35,895 nucleotides of DNA from an uncultured Candidatus Saccharibacteria bacterium (GCA_948851665.1 CAQOWG010000010.1:1-35895), one strand, 5' to 3'; positions 21,153 through 30,139 are shown, counted from the first letter of the stretch. Notes: generated from the letters alone by a model not told the origin. A program made the numbers and translations.

Positions 21153-22532
21153 ATGAAGAAGAATTTGTTTTACCCCGCCGTGCATATTACTGAAGTGATG
21201 AAGAGATTAGGGCGCAGCGCCGACAATACTGACAATTACCTATTCTCATTACGGGATTTGGATCTTCAGACCGATAAATCCTATACCGAGCGAACCCTAA
21301 GCGGGGCAGTGGATGCCGTTGCGCATCGTAGGAAGCTTGGCGAAAATCAGGTTTGCTTCGAATGGGTTGCAACTGGCAATTATGCTCCAGACATTTGCCT
21401 TGCGGCACTACCTGCATATGGACCAGCGGTGGACCAGGATGGGTTCCTCTCCACCCCAATTCGGTACGACTATGCTGATTTAGTACTGCCGTTTTTCAAT
21501 ATTGATTTCAAGGGCAATACAGCGGATTCATTGGTAACATGGGGATTTTACTCGCGCATGGACCGCAAAGGCAATCGACTGCATGGGGTTGACGACATTG
21601 ATGACATTACCGATGACCAGACGATGTTTTGGTCTACTGGCGGAGGGACTGAGATTGTCCATAACTTTTGCCACTGCGATACCAGCACAGCAACGCATGT
21701 GCTGCTCGCCATCCCCTGGGGCGGGGCGCATTCCGAAACTCGCGGTCAAACGAAGGAGAATTTAACAATCATTAATGACCTTGAGATGGGTTTGGAGTTC
21801 TTCCAGCGACGTTCATCCAGTAAGGGTGGCAAAGGCTATGACTTCTATATCATAGATATTGTAAAGGCCATAGAAGCAGAGAGGATGGATGATTTTAGGC
21901 AGATGTTGTGGTGTAGCCTTGATCGCATAACCTACAGGCAGCACTCAAATAACTACATGTTCTTGCATAAGTATTTCGCTTTCAATGCGCGCCAGAAGGA
22001 GTATGCCAAATTCAAGGAGGAGGCGACGAGAATTGAAGACCTCCTCAATGAACGCTACAAGAAAGAAATACGGGGTGCAGAAGTAGCTGGGCGGCCTTGC
22101 GTAGTTTTGCCCGAGAAGGTTGGCTCAGTGTATGATTACTTGGAATTGCCAAAGCAGCCAGCCGACTATACATGTAGCTTGGAGGAAATGAACCAGGCGA
22201 GAATTCCAGCAGAAACCTGGAAACGGTTGGAAGTGGCAAAAGATGTGCTGAATGCAAAGATGGATGCTTGGCTTGATTTTGCTCCGCGCTATGCAGACCT
22301 GGCCGATTTAGTAATCTTGGGTTGCCATGGCACAGCGGAAGTACATTTAAATTGTTTGAAAATGACTATGCCAAGTATTAACCCACTGGAGTACGAATTC
22401 TCCGAAGCACACTTGGGAGCATGCGTGGAGTATGTTCAGGAATTTCTAAGCGATTTACAGGCTAAACGCGAAAGTAGCTTGTCGGCAATTAGCAAGCTCA
22501 TCGAAAAGGTTACGAAAGTCTCCGCAGAATAA
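21153..22532 (+). CDS. unknown 459-aa protein
   Basis: 459 aa, not recognised. No signal peptide or TM. The N-terminal half appears alpha/beta with conserved-looking Trp, His and Cys residues (HNFCHCDTSTATHVLLAIPWGGAHSETRG). The C-terminal half is helical (ERYKKEIRGAEVAG, SDLQAKRESSLSAISKLIEKV). AAAGGAG is 6-7 nt before the ATG, so the in-frame GTG at 21120 is unlikely. It is transcribed alone from a strong promoter with a long folded leader and ends at the terminator at 22583-22610. Low similarity to anything I know makes it a candidate lineage-specific gene. Confidence 0.75.
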   Translation: MKKNLFYPAVHITEVMKRLGRSADNTDNYLFSLRDLDLQTDKSYTERTLSGAVDAVAHRRKLGENQVCFEWVATGNYAPDICLAALPAYGPAVDQDGFLSTPIRYDYADLVLPFFNIDFKGNTADSLVTWGFYSRMDRKGNRLHGVDDIDDITDDQTMFWSTGGGTEIVHNFCHCDTSTATHVLLAIPWGGAHSETRGQTKENLTIINDLEMGLEFFQRRSSSKGGKGYDFYIIDIVKAIEAERMDDFRQMLWCSLDRITYRQHSNNYMFLHKYFAFNARQKEYAKFKEEATRIEDLLNERYKKEIRGAEVAGRPCVVLPEKVGSVYDYLELPKQPADYTCSLEEMNQARIPAETWKRLEVAKDVLNAKMDAWLDFAPRYADLADLVILGCHGTAEVHLNCLKMTMPSINPLEYEFSEAHLGACVEYVQEFLSDLQAKRESSLSAISKLIEKVTKVSAE

Positions 22533-22582
22533 TTATCAATTCCATTGCAGAAGCATAGGTAATCTGTCTTAGCAAAAAGAGG

Positions 22583-22610
22583 AGCGCTCTAGGTTTCTAG
22601 GGCGCTTTTT
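22583..22610. terminator. intrinsic terminator between convergent genes
   Basis: AGCGCTCTAG (22583-22592) pairs with CTAGGGCGCT (22597-22606, one G-U) and runs into TTTTT. It lies 6 bp before the stop of the minus-strand HAD gene and probably serves both. Confidence 0.85.
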
Positions 22611-22615
22611 GATGC

Positions 22616-23428
22616 CTAAATTATTCCGAGGATGCCGCGCAAGGCAAAGAGGGTGTCCTCGTGCGAGCGGACGGTGATAGTGTCGATACCCATGGCGACG
22701 ATCGGATAGTCGTTCCCGCCGGGCTGGGTCATGTCGCCAAAGTAGAGGACGTCGGATTTTTCGACGTGAAGTTCTTCGAGGAGATGAGCCATGCCAAATT
22801 CTTTATTCATGCCAGGAGCGGCGACGTTGATAGAGGTAGTACCACCGATTTCGTAGAGAAAATCAGGCAGTTTTTCGCGGCATTTGGCGACGATAGCTTG
22901 GCGCTTTTTCAGATCCGGATCCCAAGCATATTTGGCTTCGGTGCCGGCGGTTTGACCGAGGGCCGAAAAGGTGACTTGGGAAAGGCGATTTTCGATAATT
23001 TCGTCGCCCTCGGCGAGTTTGTCGGCCTCCCAAAAACCGAGTTCTTCGGCAGCTTCTTGGAGGGCTGTTGTAATTTTTACAACATCTTCGTCTTTGAGCG
23101 GGTAGTTATAGACCTGATGCCAATCGGCGGGGTCGTAGGAGTCGGAACTGGGCTGATAACGGTAATATTGAGTGCCTTGGGCGACAAAAAGGTGCAAATG
23201 CTCGAGACGCTTGATTAGCTTAGTTGCATTTATGGAAGCTTCCCCTGCAGCGTAAGCGACTAGCGGATTGACAATTTGGACGAGAAATTGCTCGAATTTT
23301 TGCCCAGAAATCGGACAGATATAGAAATGGTCCAGGCAGTGGCTCAAGACCGCAGCCATCTCGGGCGGGATGGGAGTCTTGGCGACGTTGAGAGTTTGGT
23401 CGACATCGAAAGAGAGAACTTGTTTCAT
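22616..23428 (-). CDS. HAD phosphatase of the eukaryotic-type phosphomannomutase family
   Basis: 270 aa. HAD motif I is FDVDQTLN (8-15), motif II lies in CPISGQKFEQF, and motif IV is YFGDMTQPGGNDYPI. The last is very close to the FGDxTxPGGND signature of eukaryotic PMM-type HAD enzymes. IGGTTSINVAAPGMNKEFGM also fits that group. It may interconvert hexose phosphates or dephosphorylate them; sugar specificity is not readable from sequence. The promoter is leaderless: TATACT (23435-23440), six bases, ATG. Confidence 0.8.
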   Translation of the reverse strand: MKQVLSFDVDQTLNVAKTPIPPEMAAVLSHCLDHFYICPISGQKFEQFLVQIVNPLVAYAAGEASINATKLIKRLEHLHLFVAQGTQYYRYQPSSDSYDPADWHQVYNYPLKDEDVVKITTALQEAAEELGFWEADKLAEGDEIIENRLSQVTFSALGQTAGTEAKYAWDPDLKKRQAIVAKCREKLPDFLYEIGGTTSINVAAPGMNKEFGMAHLLEELHVEKSDVLYFGDMTQPGGNDYPIVAMGIDTITVRSHEDTLFALRGILGII

Positions 23429-23468
23429 AAGGATAGTATAACACAGGGTTTGTGCTATTGCTGCTTTA

Positions 23469-23497
23469 TTGACTTTTTTAGCAAAGTGTGCTAAAAT
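23469..23497 (+). promoter_or_regulatory. promoter and structured leader of the 214-aa membrane protein
   Basis: TTGACT (23469-23474), 17-bp spacer, TAAAAT (23492-23497) with TGTGC upstream. The ~120-nt leader can form GTCATC/GATGAC (23521-23526/23541-23546) with GCCC/GGGC overlapping it, and CTTAA/TTAAG (23561-23565/23572-23576), before GGAGGG at the start codon. Confidence 0.75.
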
Positions 23498-23620
23498 AGA
23501 AGTATAAGGTAGGTGACATTGTCATCTTGCCCGGGTTTTTGATGACTTAGGGCAGTTGGCCTTAAGTAATATTAAGAACTTGTGGCTAACCTAAAACACT
23601 AATTCTAGGAGGGAAGAATT

Positions 23621-24265
23621 ATGAATGTTAATGGAATCTTTAACCCACGCGCTTGTCGGATCTTTGGTTGGTCTACGCTTTTCACGGCTATTGTCGGCGT
23701 CGCATTGTATGTGATTGCCGGAATGATTGACGTGCCGCCGGAATCGCCGCTCGCCGACCCGAATTATGTACTGCGCGAACTCAACGACGTCACTATACCG
23801 TGGGATGCTGAGTTGCCGCCCGGCACGGTTGCGCCGATCAATCTGCTCAACAATGGGAATCCCGTCATCACACCTTGGCTGGTTGCTTTATTGGCGTTCT
23901 ATATTCTAGCGATGCTGTTTAGTTTGGCGGATAAGAAATCGCTGGTTCAGAGCGTAGCTTACCTGATGATAAGCCAGCTATTTCTCGTTTCGCAGATTAT
24001 TGATACGCTGGTTGGGATTCCGTTTGCGTATAATAGTTTGCGGTCTGGCGCACAGCCACTGATAGACGGAAGCCACCGATTGCGCGTGTCGTTCGCTTAC
24101 ATTCAGCTGTGGTGCGAGAAATATAACGTCATCGGAGCTAACAGGATGGTCAAACGATTATTTTCGATTGTGATGTTGGCTAGTTATGCCTTGGCGTGCG
24201 TCATTGAATTTTTGCGTTGGAAACGCGAAAAGGCGGCCACAAGCGAAAATCGTCCTGTACTTTAG
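23621..24265 (+). CDS. four-TM membrane protein of unknown function
   Basis: 214 aa. TM helices at about 15-37, 83-103, 110-130 and 180-198, with an extracytoplasmic loop of ~45 residues between the first two (rich in Pro and Asp) and another between the third and fourth. The C-terminus is basic and cytoplasmic (RWKREKAATS). GGAGGGAAGAATT precedes the ATG. It has its own promoter and terminator. No family recognised. Confidence 0.75.
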   Translation: MNVNGIFNPRACRIFGWSTLFTAIVGVALYVIAGMIDVPPESPLADPNYVLRELNDVTIPWDAELPPGTVAPINLLNNGNPVITPWLVALLAFYILAMLFSLADKKSLVQSVAYLMISQLFLVSQIIDTLVGIPFAYNSLRSGAQPLIDGSHRLRVSFAYIQLWCEKYNVIGANRMVKRLFSIVMLASYALACVIEFLRWKREKAATSENRPVL

Positions 24266-24276
24266 GGCGATTTTTT
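24246..24276 (+). terminator. intrinsic terminator overlapping the end of the membrane-protein gene
   Basis: AAAATCGTCC pairs with GGGCGATTTT (G-U allowed) and ends in TTTTTT. It overlaps the last codons and stop. Confidence 0.8.
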
Positions 24277-24319
24277 CGTGCAAAACATTCCCTGTCCAAA
24301 GGTGTGATATAATTAGGGT

Positions 24320-25549
24320 ATGAATTTATCGGAAGAGCTAATTTGGCGCGGTTTTAGCGCGGAAACGACTATCAAAGACCCAGCAGAGCTCGACGCGCGA
24401 GCATCGAAGAAATTTTATTGGGGGGCGGATCCGTCGGCTGATTCCCTGACCATTGGAAACCTGGCAGCGGCGATGATGTGTGCGTGTTTTGTGCGACATG
24501 GTTATCAGCCATACCTCCTCGTGGGTGGCGCGACCGGGCAAATTGGCGACCCGAAGGAGAACGGTGAGCGGGATTTGAAATCGCTCGACGAGGTGGAACA
24601 CAACAAAAAGTGCATCGGTGAGCAGATGCGCCGAGTGCTAAATGTGCCTTCCGTCACGATGGTAGACAATTATGATTGGTTCAAAAACATCAATTATTTG
24701 GATTTTTTGCGCGAAGTTGGGAAAAGTTTCTCAATGACGCAGCTACTTGACCGGCAATTTGTACAAAATCGGATTGGTGAGGGCGGGAGTGGGATTTCCT
24801 ATGCGGAGTTTTCTTACACTTTGATTCAGGGGTATGATTTCTTGCACCTTTACCGCAAATACGGAATCGACTTGCAGTTGTGCGGAGCGGATCAGTTCGG
24901 CAACTGCTCAAGCGGGATTCATTTGATTAAACGGCTGGAGAATGCAACGGCAGATGCTTGGAGCACACCTCTCATCATCGACCCGGCAACTGGGAGGAAG
25001 TTCGGCAAGAGTGAGGGGAACGCAATTTGGTTGGCCGGGCACGATAACGGGGGTGGAAATTATACTTCGGTGTTTGATTTTTATCAATTTTGGTTGAACC
25101 AGCCAGACAGTGCGGTGGAATATTTATTGAAGATTTATACTGTACTAGATAAGCCAGAGATCGAGAGAATTATGGCCGAACAGGAAGCGGCGCCAGAAAA
25201 ACGAATTGCGCAGAAAGCCTTGGCGCAGGGCGTGACCGAGGTAGTGCATGGCAAAGAAGCGACCGAGGCGGTTTGCGAATTAACAGGGCGGTTATTCGCT
25301 GGTGGGTTGGAAGAGCTGACGGAAGCGGAAATTGCGAAATTTGGAGAATATTTGGCAGCGGCGTCTCGCGGGGCAGGGCTGTTTGATGCGCTGGTTGCGA
25401 CTGAGCTATGCGCCAGCAAGAGCGAAGCACGGAAACTAGCGGCTGCCGGGGCGATTAGTGTGAACGGGGTGAAAGCAGCTGAAGATATGCCAGTGGAGCA
25501 AGTCGCGATTTTGAAGCGGGGCAAGAATAAGTTTGCAGTAGTGAAGTGA
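24320..25549 (+). CDS. tyrS: tyrosyl-tRNA synthetase
   Basis: 409 aa, usual length. It charges tRNA-Tyr. Class I motifs: the HIGH-equivalent TIGN (44-47) in GADPSADSLTIGNLA, and the KMSKS-equivalent KFGKS (227-231). The tyrosine-binding region contains YAEFSYTLIQGYDF and QLCGADQFGN. The C-terminal ~60 residues are an S4 RNA-binding domain (SKSEARKLAAAGAISVNG). The promoter is leaderless: TATAAT (24308-24313), six bases, ATG, with no Shine-Dalgarno. Confidence 0.96.
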   Translation: MNLSEELIWRGFSAETTIKDPAELDARASKKFYWGADPSADSLTIGNLAAAMMCACFVRHGYQPYLLVGGATGQIGDPKENGERDLKSLDEVEHNKKCIGEQMRRVLNVPSVTMVDNYDWFKNINYLDFLREVGKSFSMTQLLDRQFVQNRIGEGGSGISYAEFSYTLIQGYDFLHLYRKYGIDLQLCGADQFGNCSSGIHLIKRLENATADAWSTPLIIDPATGRKFGKSEGNAIWLAGHDNGGGNYTSVFDFYQFWLNQPDSAVEYLLKIYTVLDKPEIERIMAEQEAAPEKRIAQKALAQGVTEVVHGKEATEAVCELTGRLFAGGLEELTEAEIAKFGEYLAAASRGAGLFDALVATELCASKSEARKLAAAGAISVNGVKAAEDMPVEQVAILKRGKNKFAVVK

Positions 25550-25564
25550 AAGTCAAGAGTGGTA

Positions 25565-25595
25565 AAAAGCCGCTCAATAGTGCTGAGCGGCTCTT
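25565..25595. terminator. terminator shared by tyrS and the JAMM-motif gene
   Basis: AGCCGCTCA (25569-25577) pairs with TGAGCGGCT (25584-25592), preceded by AAAAA. Its bases also encode the last six or so codons of the convergent gene. Confidence 0.8.
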
Positions 25596-26335
25596 GCCAG
25601 TATAGTTCTTGACGCGCTTTTTGATGTGCGATGTATATTTTCGACACCGAATTGCAGGTCATATCTGCGTGCAACCATATAGCTCACTACTACCGACCGG
25701 AAGTGGTCCGAAATTATATTGAGCCGTTTGTACCTGTGCAACATCTTCTCGGCATACGATTTAGCAACGTCATGGAAAGTCTCGTAGCCAACCCAGTCCT
25801 TTTCCAGAATAAAATTGTAGTCTTTTGTCACTACAATCGACATTTTGATGAAGTCCTTCCAAAAGAAAACACTAAAATCATTGACAGAAAAAGATCTATT
25901 GCTGCTGGGGTGATTGTGGACCATGATGACTCCTTCGCTTCGGTAGCAGATGCGGTACCAGTCTTCCACCGTAATATTGCATGTATACGGCGATAGGAGT
26001 GTACCCTCTGCAAGTTTCTGGCCCTTAAGATCAAAAAAGGCTAAATACTCATACTCCTCACCTCTAATCTGTTCCATGAATTCCGTTATAAAGTTTCCAT
26101 GGTTCGATCTTATCGCTTGGGCCCTAGGCTTTTGCTTCTTAGCCGCCTCGACGGTGCGGATGTACCTTTTTATGTCTCGCGCCGTTAACACATAGACTAT
26201 GCCGATAGCCATAAGGGCGACCTTCGCAATGACATCCGGGTACAGCCACGCTGCTAGGCAACAGCTGGGTAGGACGATAACCGGCGCTACGTCGTTAAAA
26301 AACTTGTCGACTGTTTCTTCGAATTCTTTCTTCAT
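25574..26335 (-). CDS. membrane-anchored JAMM/RadC-like domain protein
   Basis: 253 aa. Two adjacent hydrophobic segments (about 14-32 and 36-52) anchor it. The following domain has a JAMM metal site: E110, H140-N-H142-P, S150 and D153 in VHNHPSSNRSFSVND, spaced as in RadC/JAB proteins. Such domains are Zn-dependent isopeptidases or unassigned RadC proteins; a membrane-tethered version is unusual. The C-terminal ~70 residues are basic. Start supported by AAGGGGG 7 nt upstream. It has its own promoter (26447-26475) and a leader with a long hairpin. Confidence 0.75.
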   Translation of the reverse strand: MKKEFEETVDKFFNDVAPVIVLPSCCLAAWLYPDVIAKVALMAIGIVYVLTARDIKRYIRTVEAAKKQKPRAQAIRSNHGNFITEFMEQIRGEEYEYLAFFDLKGQKLAEGTLLSPYTCNITVEDWYRICYRSEGVIMVHNHPSSNRSFSVNDFSVFFWKDFIKMSIVVTKDYNFILEKDWVGYETFHDVAKSYAEKMLHRYKRLNIISDHFRSVVVSYMVARRYDLQFGVENIHRTSKSASRTILARAAQHY

Positions 26336-26362
26336 ATTCTTACCCCCTTATTTTTGAAGAAT

Positions 26363-26425
26363 GCGTCGTAAACTATAAACGTACTGATAAGATATATCAG
26401 GCACGTACATTTTGGTTTACGATGC
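26363..26425 (-). promoter_or_regulatory. long hairpin in the leader of the JAMM-motif gene
   Basis: GCGTCGTAAAC (26363-26373) pairs with GTTTACGATGC (26415-26425). An inner stem CTGATA (26384-26389) / TATCAG (26395-26400) is flanked by ACGT on both sides (26379-26382, 26403-26406). In the transcript it lies 30-90 nt before the ATG. Confidence 0.55.
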
Positions 26426-26446
26426 GTAGATACATCTTATACTTCC

Positions 26447-26475
26447 ATTGTAGCATAGATTCTTGTTTTTGTCAA
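26447..26475 (-). promoter_or_regulatory. promoter for the JAMM-motif gene
   Basis: Minus-strand TTGACA (26470-26475), 17-bp spacer, TACAAT (26447-26452) preceded by TATGC. Confidence 0.8.
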
Positions 26476-26633
26476 TACTTTTTATGCTTAAATTGTAAAT
26501 TTGGCAAGAAAATTAGCTCCATACCAGTTTTTTGCTTGGATTTGTGAGCAATCATTGCAAAAATGAAAGAAATGTGACGAGATTTAGGACCATATATGGT
26601 AGATTTGATGGTGTTTGTGGTATAATTGGGGGT

Positions 26634-29321
26634 ATGGGAAACGAGAAAAAACGGGGGAATATGGGGGTGTATTCCAGTTTAGTTAATCAGAAGAAAAAGA
26701 TTGCGGAGACGGCAAAAATGATGAAAAAGGGTAAAGGCAAGAAACAGAGTGAGCCAAGCAATCTAGCACCGTTGCCAAAAGAGCAGCCGGCGCGGTTTTT
26801 TGCGCATTTTCGATGGGAACGGATTAAGGCCTATTGGTTCTCGAAGGCCGGGCTAAAGCGGATTGGTAAGATTTGTGCGGCTTGTGTACTGCTGGGAATT
26901 ATTGGGGTGGGGGCACTATTTGTATATTATAAGAGCCAACTCAAGGAGATTGAGCTAAATGATTTGGCAATCTCAGAGACCGTAAACACTTACTTGGACC
27001 GCAATGGGGAGGTATTATGGGAGGACAAGGGCGATGCAGACTACCGGCTAGTGGTGGACGGTGATCAGATTTCGCCGTATGTTCGCCAGGCAACGGTAGC
27101 GATTGAGGACAAGAACTTCTATTCACACCCGGGTGTGGATTTGTGGGGCTTGGTTCGAGCAACTATCTCGACGGTGACTGGCCAAGGTGTACAGGGTGGT
27201 TCAACTCTGACGCAGCAGTTGATTAAGCAAGTGTACTTCGCAAACGAAGCAGCCTCGGCTAATCGTGGTGGTATTTCGCGTAAAATTAAGGAATTAATTC
27301 TCTCAATTGAGCTTGAGAAAATGTACTCAAAAGAGCAGATTATTACAATGTATTTGAACGAGTCGCCTTACGGTGGGCGTCGGAATGGGATTGAGAGCGC
27401 GGCACAGACTTATTTTGGGAAAAGCGCGAAAGATTTGACATTGGCAGAGTCAGCAATGTTAGCAGCAATTCCAAATAACCCGGCAGTACTGAATCCATAC
27501 AACGAATATGGCCATGAAGCTTTGTTAGCACGTCAGCAGAAGACGTTGGACGTGATGGCGGAAATGGGCTATATTACCCAAGAAGAGGCCGATGAAGCGA
27601 AAGAAGTGCCGGTACTGGATCAGGTATTACCTGAAAGCAATCAGTACAAGGATATTAAGGCGCCACATTATGTGATGGAAGTAAAGAAAATCCTGGAAGC
27701 GAAATATCCGGAGATGAAGAGCAAGGGTGGCTACACTGTCAAGACGGCGCTCGACTGGAGAGCACAGCAAATCGCAGAGGAAGCGGTGGAGGCTGGTAAT
27801 GCCATGCGTTATCTGAATAATAGCGATAACATCGCGATGGCTTCGGTAGACGTAGAGACGGGTCAGGTGATTGCGATGGTGGGGTCATCAGGCTGGGAGA
27901 CGCCGGTGTATGGCGAGGTGAATGCAGCAACAGCTTTGATTGAGCCGGGTTCGTCGATTAAGCCGCTCATTGACTATACGCCTCTTTTGTCGCTTGAGGA
28001 AGGTACGGTATATGGACCAGGTACGATTTTAGTGGATGAAAACATTGATAATATATATTGTGCAGGATCAACGGGTTCTTGTTCCCTGCGCAACTTTACC
28101 GGCAAATTCTATGGCAATGTGACGATTCGACAGGCGCTCTCTAATTCACTAAACATTGGTGCAGTGAAGGCACTAGCGATTGTGGGAATTGATAATGCAT
28201 TAGAAATTTTACATGGACTTGGTGACGTATCGTATTGTGACGACCATTCGGCCGGTCTCTCAATGGCAATTGGTTCTGGTTGTACGGTGCGGTTAGTGGA
28301 GCATGCAAATGCTTTTGCTTCGATTGCACGTGGTGGTAGCTTCAAAGATTTAGTCTATGTGCTAGAGATGAAGGACTCCAAGGGTAAAGTAGTAGAAGCT
28401 TGGCATGATACAGCCGCGAAGCGAATAATTGACGAACAAGTGGCCTACGAAATATCTAGTATCTTAAGTGATGCGGACTCTCGAGCAAGCTTGGTATTTG
28501 GCGCAGAGGCGCGGTCGTTTGGGTTCGTAGTGCCAGGAGTATGGACTGCAGCTAAGACTGGTACAACTACTACTGCAAATAGCTCCGTAGCGAAAGACCA
28601 GTGGATCGCAAGTTACTCAACGGCACTCTCAACGGTAGTATGGAACGGTAATCATGATGGATCAGGGCTTTCCGCTAGTACAAGTCAAATTGTGCGGCGA
28701 GTTGTGAACGATTTTATGGAGCGCGTGCATAAGGAAATTTATGCTGAAGAAGGCAAGTGGCATCCGGGAGATCAGCCGGTGCGACCAGCTGGAATTCAGG
28801 AGTTGACGATTGGTGGTAAGACCGATATTTGGCCGAGTTGGTACACAACTGATAAGTCCGGTATCAAGAAAGAAAAAATAAAGTTCAATAAGGAAACTGG
28901 TTTACAAGCGGCGGATTGTACTAGTGAAGATGATATTATTGAAATCGAGGTAACGAGGACAACTGACCCTGTATCAGGAACTGAAACAATATCGGTGGAA
29001 GAACCATATAAATACGGCGAGTTCGATACTTGTTCGGTGACTTCATCAACGAAAGTAGTTCAAGTAACACCAAGCTCAGCGGTTGGGCCAAACGGATTGC
29101 CGGAGTCGGTGACGTTTACTTTGTCGCCAGATGGAGATATTGATTTGGTAAGCTATCGTATACTGGTGGACGGAAAGGTTGCAGTTCCGACTTCGCCAGT
29201 GACAATCATGGAAGAGATTACGGGGATTACCTATAATATTAGTGGGTCGGAAACAACTATAACGATCGAAGTAACCGACTCGAAGAATCGAGTCTACAAG
29301 AAAACCTATACTGTACAATAA
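26634..29321 (+). CDS. class A penicillin-binding protein (PBP1a-type)
   Basis: 895 aa. Bifunctional peptidoglycan synthase. A basic cytoplasmic tail precedes one TM (about 78-98). The glycosyltransferase domain has E158-D159-K-N-F-Y-S-H-P-G and GGSTLTQQ (188-195). The transpeptidase domain has S440-S-I-K443, S505-L-N507 and K641-T-G643. The last ~130 residues are beta-rich, probably Ig-like. The ATG at 26634 is preferred over an ORF start 34 codons upstream because TGGTATAAT ends seven bases before it and the extra residues do not resemble the family. Acts at the outer face of the membrane in wall growth. Confidence 0.94.
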   Translation: MGNEKKRGNMGVYSSLVNQKKKIAETAKMMKKGKGKKQSEPSNLAPLPKEQPARFFAHFRWERIKAYWFSKAGLKRIGKICAACVLLGIIGVGALFVYYKSQLKEIELNDLAISETVNTYLDRNGEVLWEDKGDADYRLVVDGDQISPYVRQATVAIEDKNFYSHPGVDLWGLVRATISTVTGQGVQGGSTLTQQLIKQVYFANEAASANRGGISRKIKELILSIELEKMYSKEQIITMYLNESPYGGRRNGIESAAQTYFGKSAKDLTLAESAMLAAIPNNPAVLNPYNEYGHEALLARQQKTLDVMAEMGYITQEEADEAKEVPVLDQVLPESNQYKDIKAPHYVMEVKKILEAKYPEMKSKGGYTVKTALDWRAQQIAEEAVEAGNAMRYLNNSDNIAMASVDVETGQVIAMVGSSGWETPVYGEVNAATALIEPGSSIKPLIDYTPLLSLEEGTVYGPGTILVDENIDNIYCAGSTGSCSLRNFTGKFYGNVTIRQALSNSLNIGAVKALAIVGIDNALEILHGLGDVSYCDDHSAGLSMAIGSGCTVRLVEHANAFASIARGGSFKDLVYVLEMKDSKGKVVEAWHDTAAKRIIDEQVAYEISSILSDADSRASLVFGAEARSFGFVVPGVWTAAKTGTTTTANSSVAKDQWIASYSTALSTVVWNGNHDGSGLSASTSQIVRRVVNDFMERVHKEIYAEEGKWHPGDQPVRPAGIQELTIGGKTDIWPSWYTTDKSGIKKEKIKFNKETGLQAADCTSEDDIIEIEVTRTTDPVSGTETISVEEPYKYGEFDTCSVTSSTKVVQVTPSSAVGPNGLPESVTFTLSPDGDIDLVSYRILVDGKVAVPTSPVTIMEEITGITYNISGSETTITIEVTDSKNRVYKKTYTVQ

Positions 29322-29328
29322 TATACAT

Positions 29329-29358
29329 AAAATAGTCGCAGCTATCTGCGACTATTTT
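29329..29358. terminator. bidirectional terminator between PBP and PIN/TRAM genes
   Basis: AAAATAGTCGCAG (29329-29341) pairs perfectly with CTGCGACTATTTT (29346-29358) around a 4-nt loop. Confidence 0.9.
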
Positions 29359-29377
29359 ACTATAATGGCTACGGCGA

Positions 29378-30139
29378 TTATTGCTGTTTACGGCGAGAGC
29401 GCGAATTGCTAGTTTTGCGAGCCACTGATTTTGTAGATTTAGCAGATTTAATTGGGGCAGTGGCGCCAACAAACTTGGCGAAGACCATTGTACCAGAAGC
29501 ACTCTGATTGAGGCGGATGACTTTGGCGGTAACTTTTTCGCCAATACGTTTGTCGGCATGATCAATCACAGCCATGGTGCCATCTTCCAGATATCCGATT
29601 CCCTGTCCAGGATTGCTGCCGGCTGCGAGAATCTTGACCTTAATTTCATCGCCAGTAGCGAATTTAGGGCGAAGAACTAGGGCAAGTTCGTTGAGGTTTA
29701 ATATATCGATATGTTCAGTCTCAGCAACTTTTTGCAAGTTATAATCATTTGTAAGGATGACGCCGCGATTTTGTTTGGCAAGATCAAGCAAACGATTATC
29801 GACTGGTGTATGATCAAGCTCGTCACTGAGGATACTGGCATTGAAATAAACTACTCGCTCTAAGGCGCGGACGGTTTCAAGCCCGGCACGAGCTCGGGCG
29901 CGCTTCTCGGCATCTTTACCATCAGCGAGTAACTGCAATTCATTAGTGACGCTACGCGGGATAAAGAGATCATCACCAATAAAGCCCGTTTCGGCGACTG
30001 CAAGGAGACGAGGATCCATCAAAGCAGACGTATCAACATAGACTTTGCGTTTTTGGCTATTATTAAGGGGGGATTTTTTAACTGAACGAAAAACCAAAAA
30101 GCTAACCTCGAGAAAAATTAACAATATTAAAAATTCCAT
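29378..30139 (-). CDS. PIN-TRAM domain protein (YacL-like, short membrane anchor)
   Basis: 253 aa. One N-terminal TM (about 2-18) where typical YacL proteins have several. The PIN nuclease domain has YVDTSALMD, the acidic positions in SVTNELQ and VDNRLLDLA, and ILTNDYNL. A TRAM domain follows (ATGDEIKVKILAAGSNPGQG, GEKVTAKVIRLNQSASG), then a basic Ser/Arg/Lys tail. It is predicted to be an RNase or RNA-binding protein at the membrane. Leaderless promoter: TATAAT (30147-30152), seven bases, ATG. Confidence 0.88.
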   Translation of the reverse strand: MEFLILLIFLEVSFLVFRSVKKSPLNNSQKRKVYVDTSALMDPRLLAVAETGFIGDDLFIPRSVTNELQLLADGKDAEKRARARAGLETVRALERVVYFNASILSDELDHTPVDNRLLDLAKQNRGVILTNDYNLQKVAETEHIDILNLNELALVLRPKFATGDEIKVKILAAGSNPGQGIGYLEDGTMAVIDHADKRIGEKVTAKVIRLNQSASGTMVFAKFVGATAPIKSAKSTKSVARKTSNSRSRRKQQ

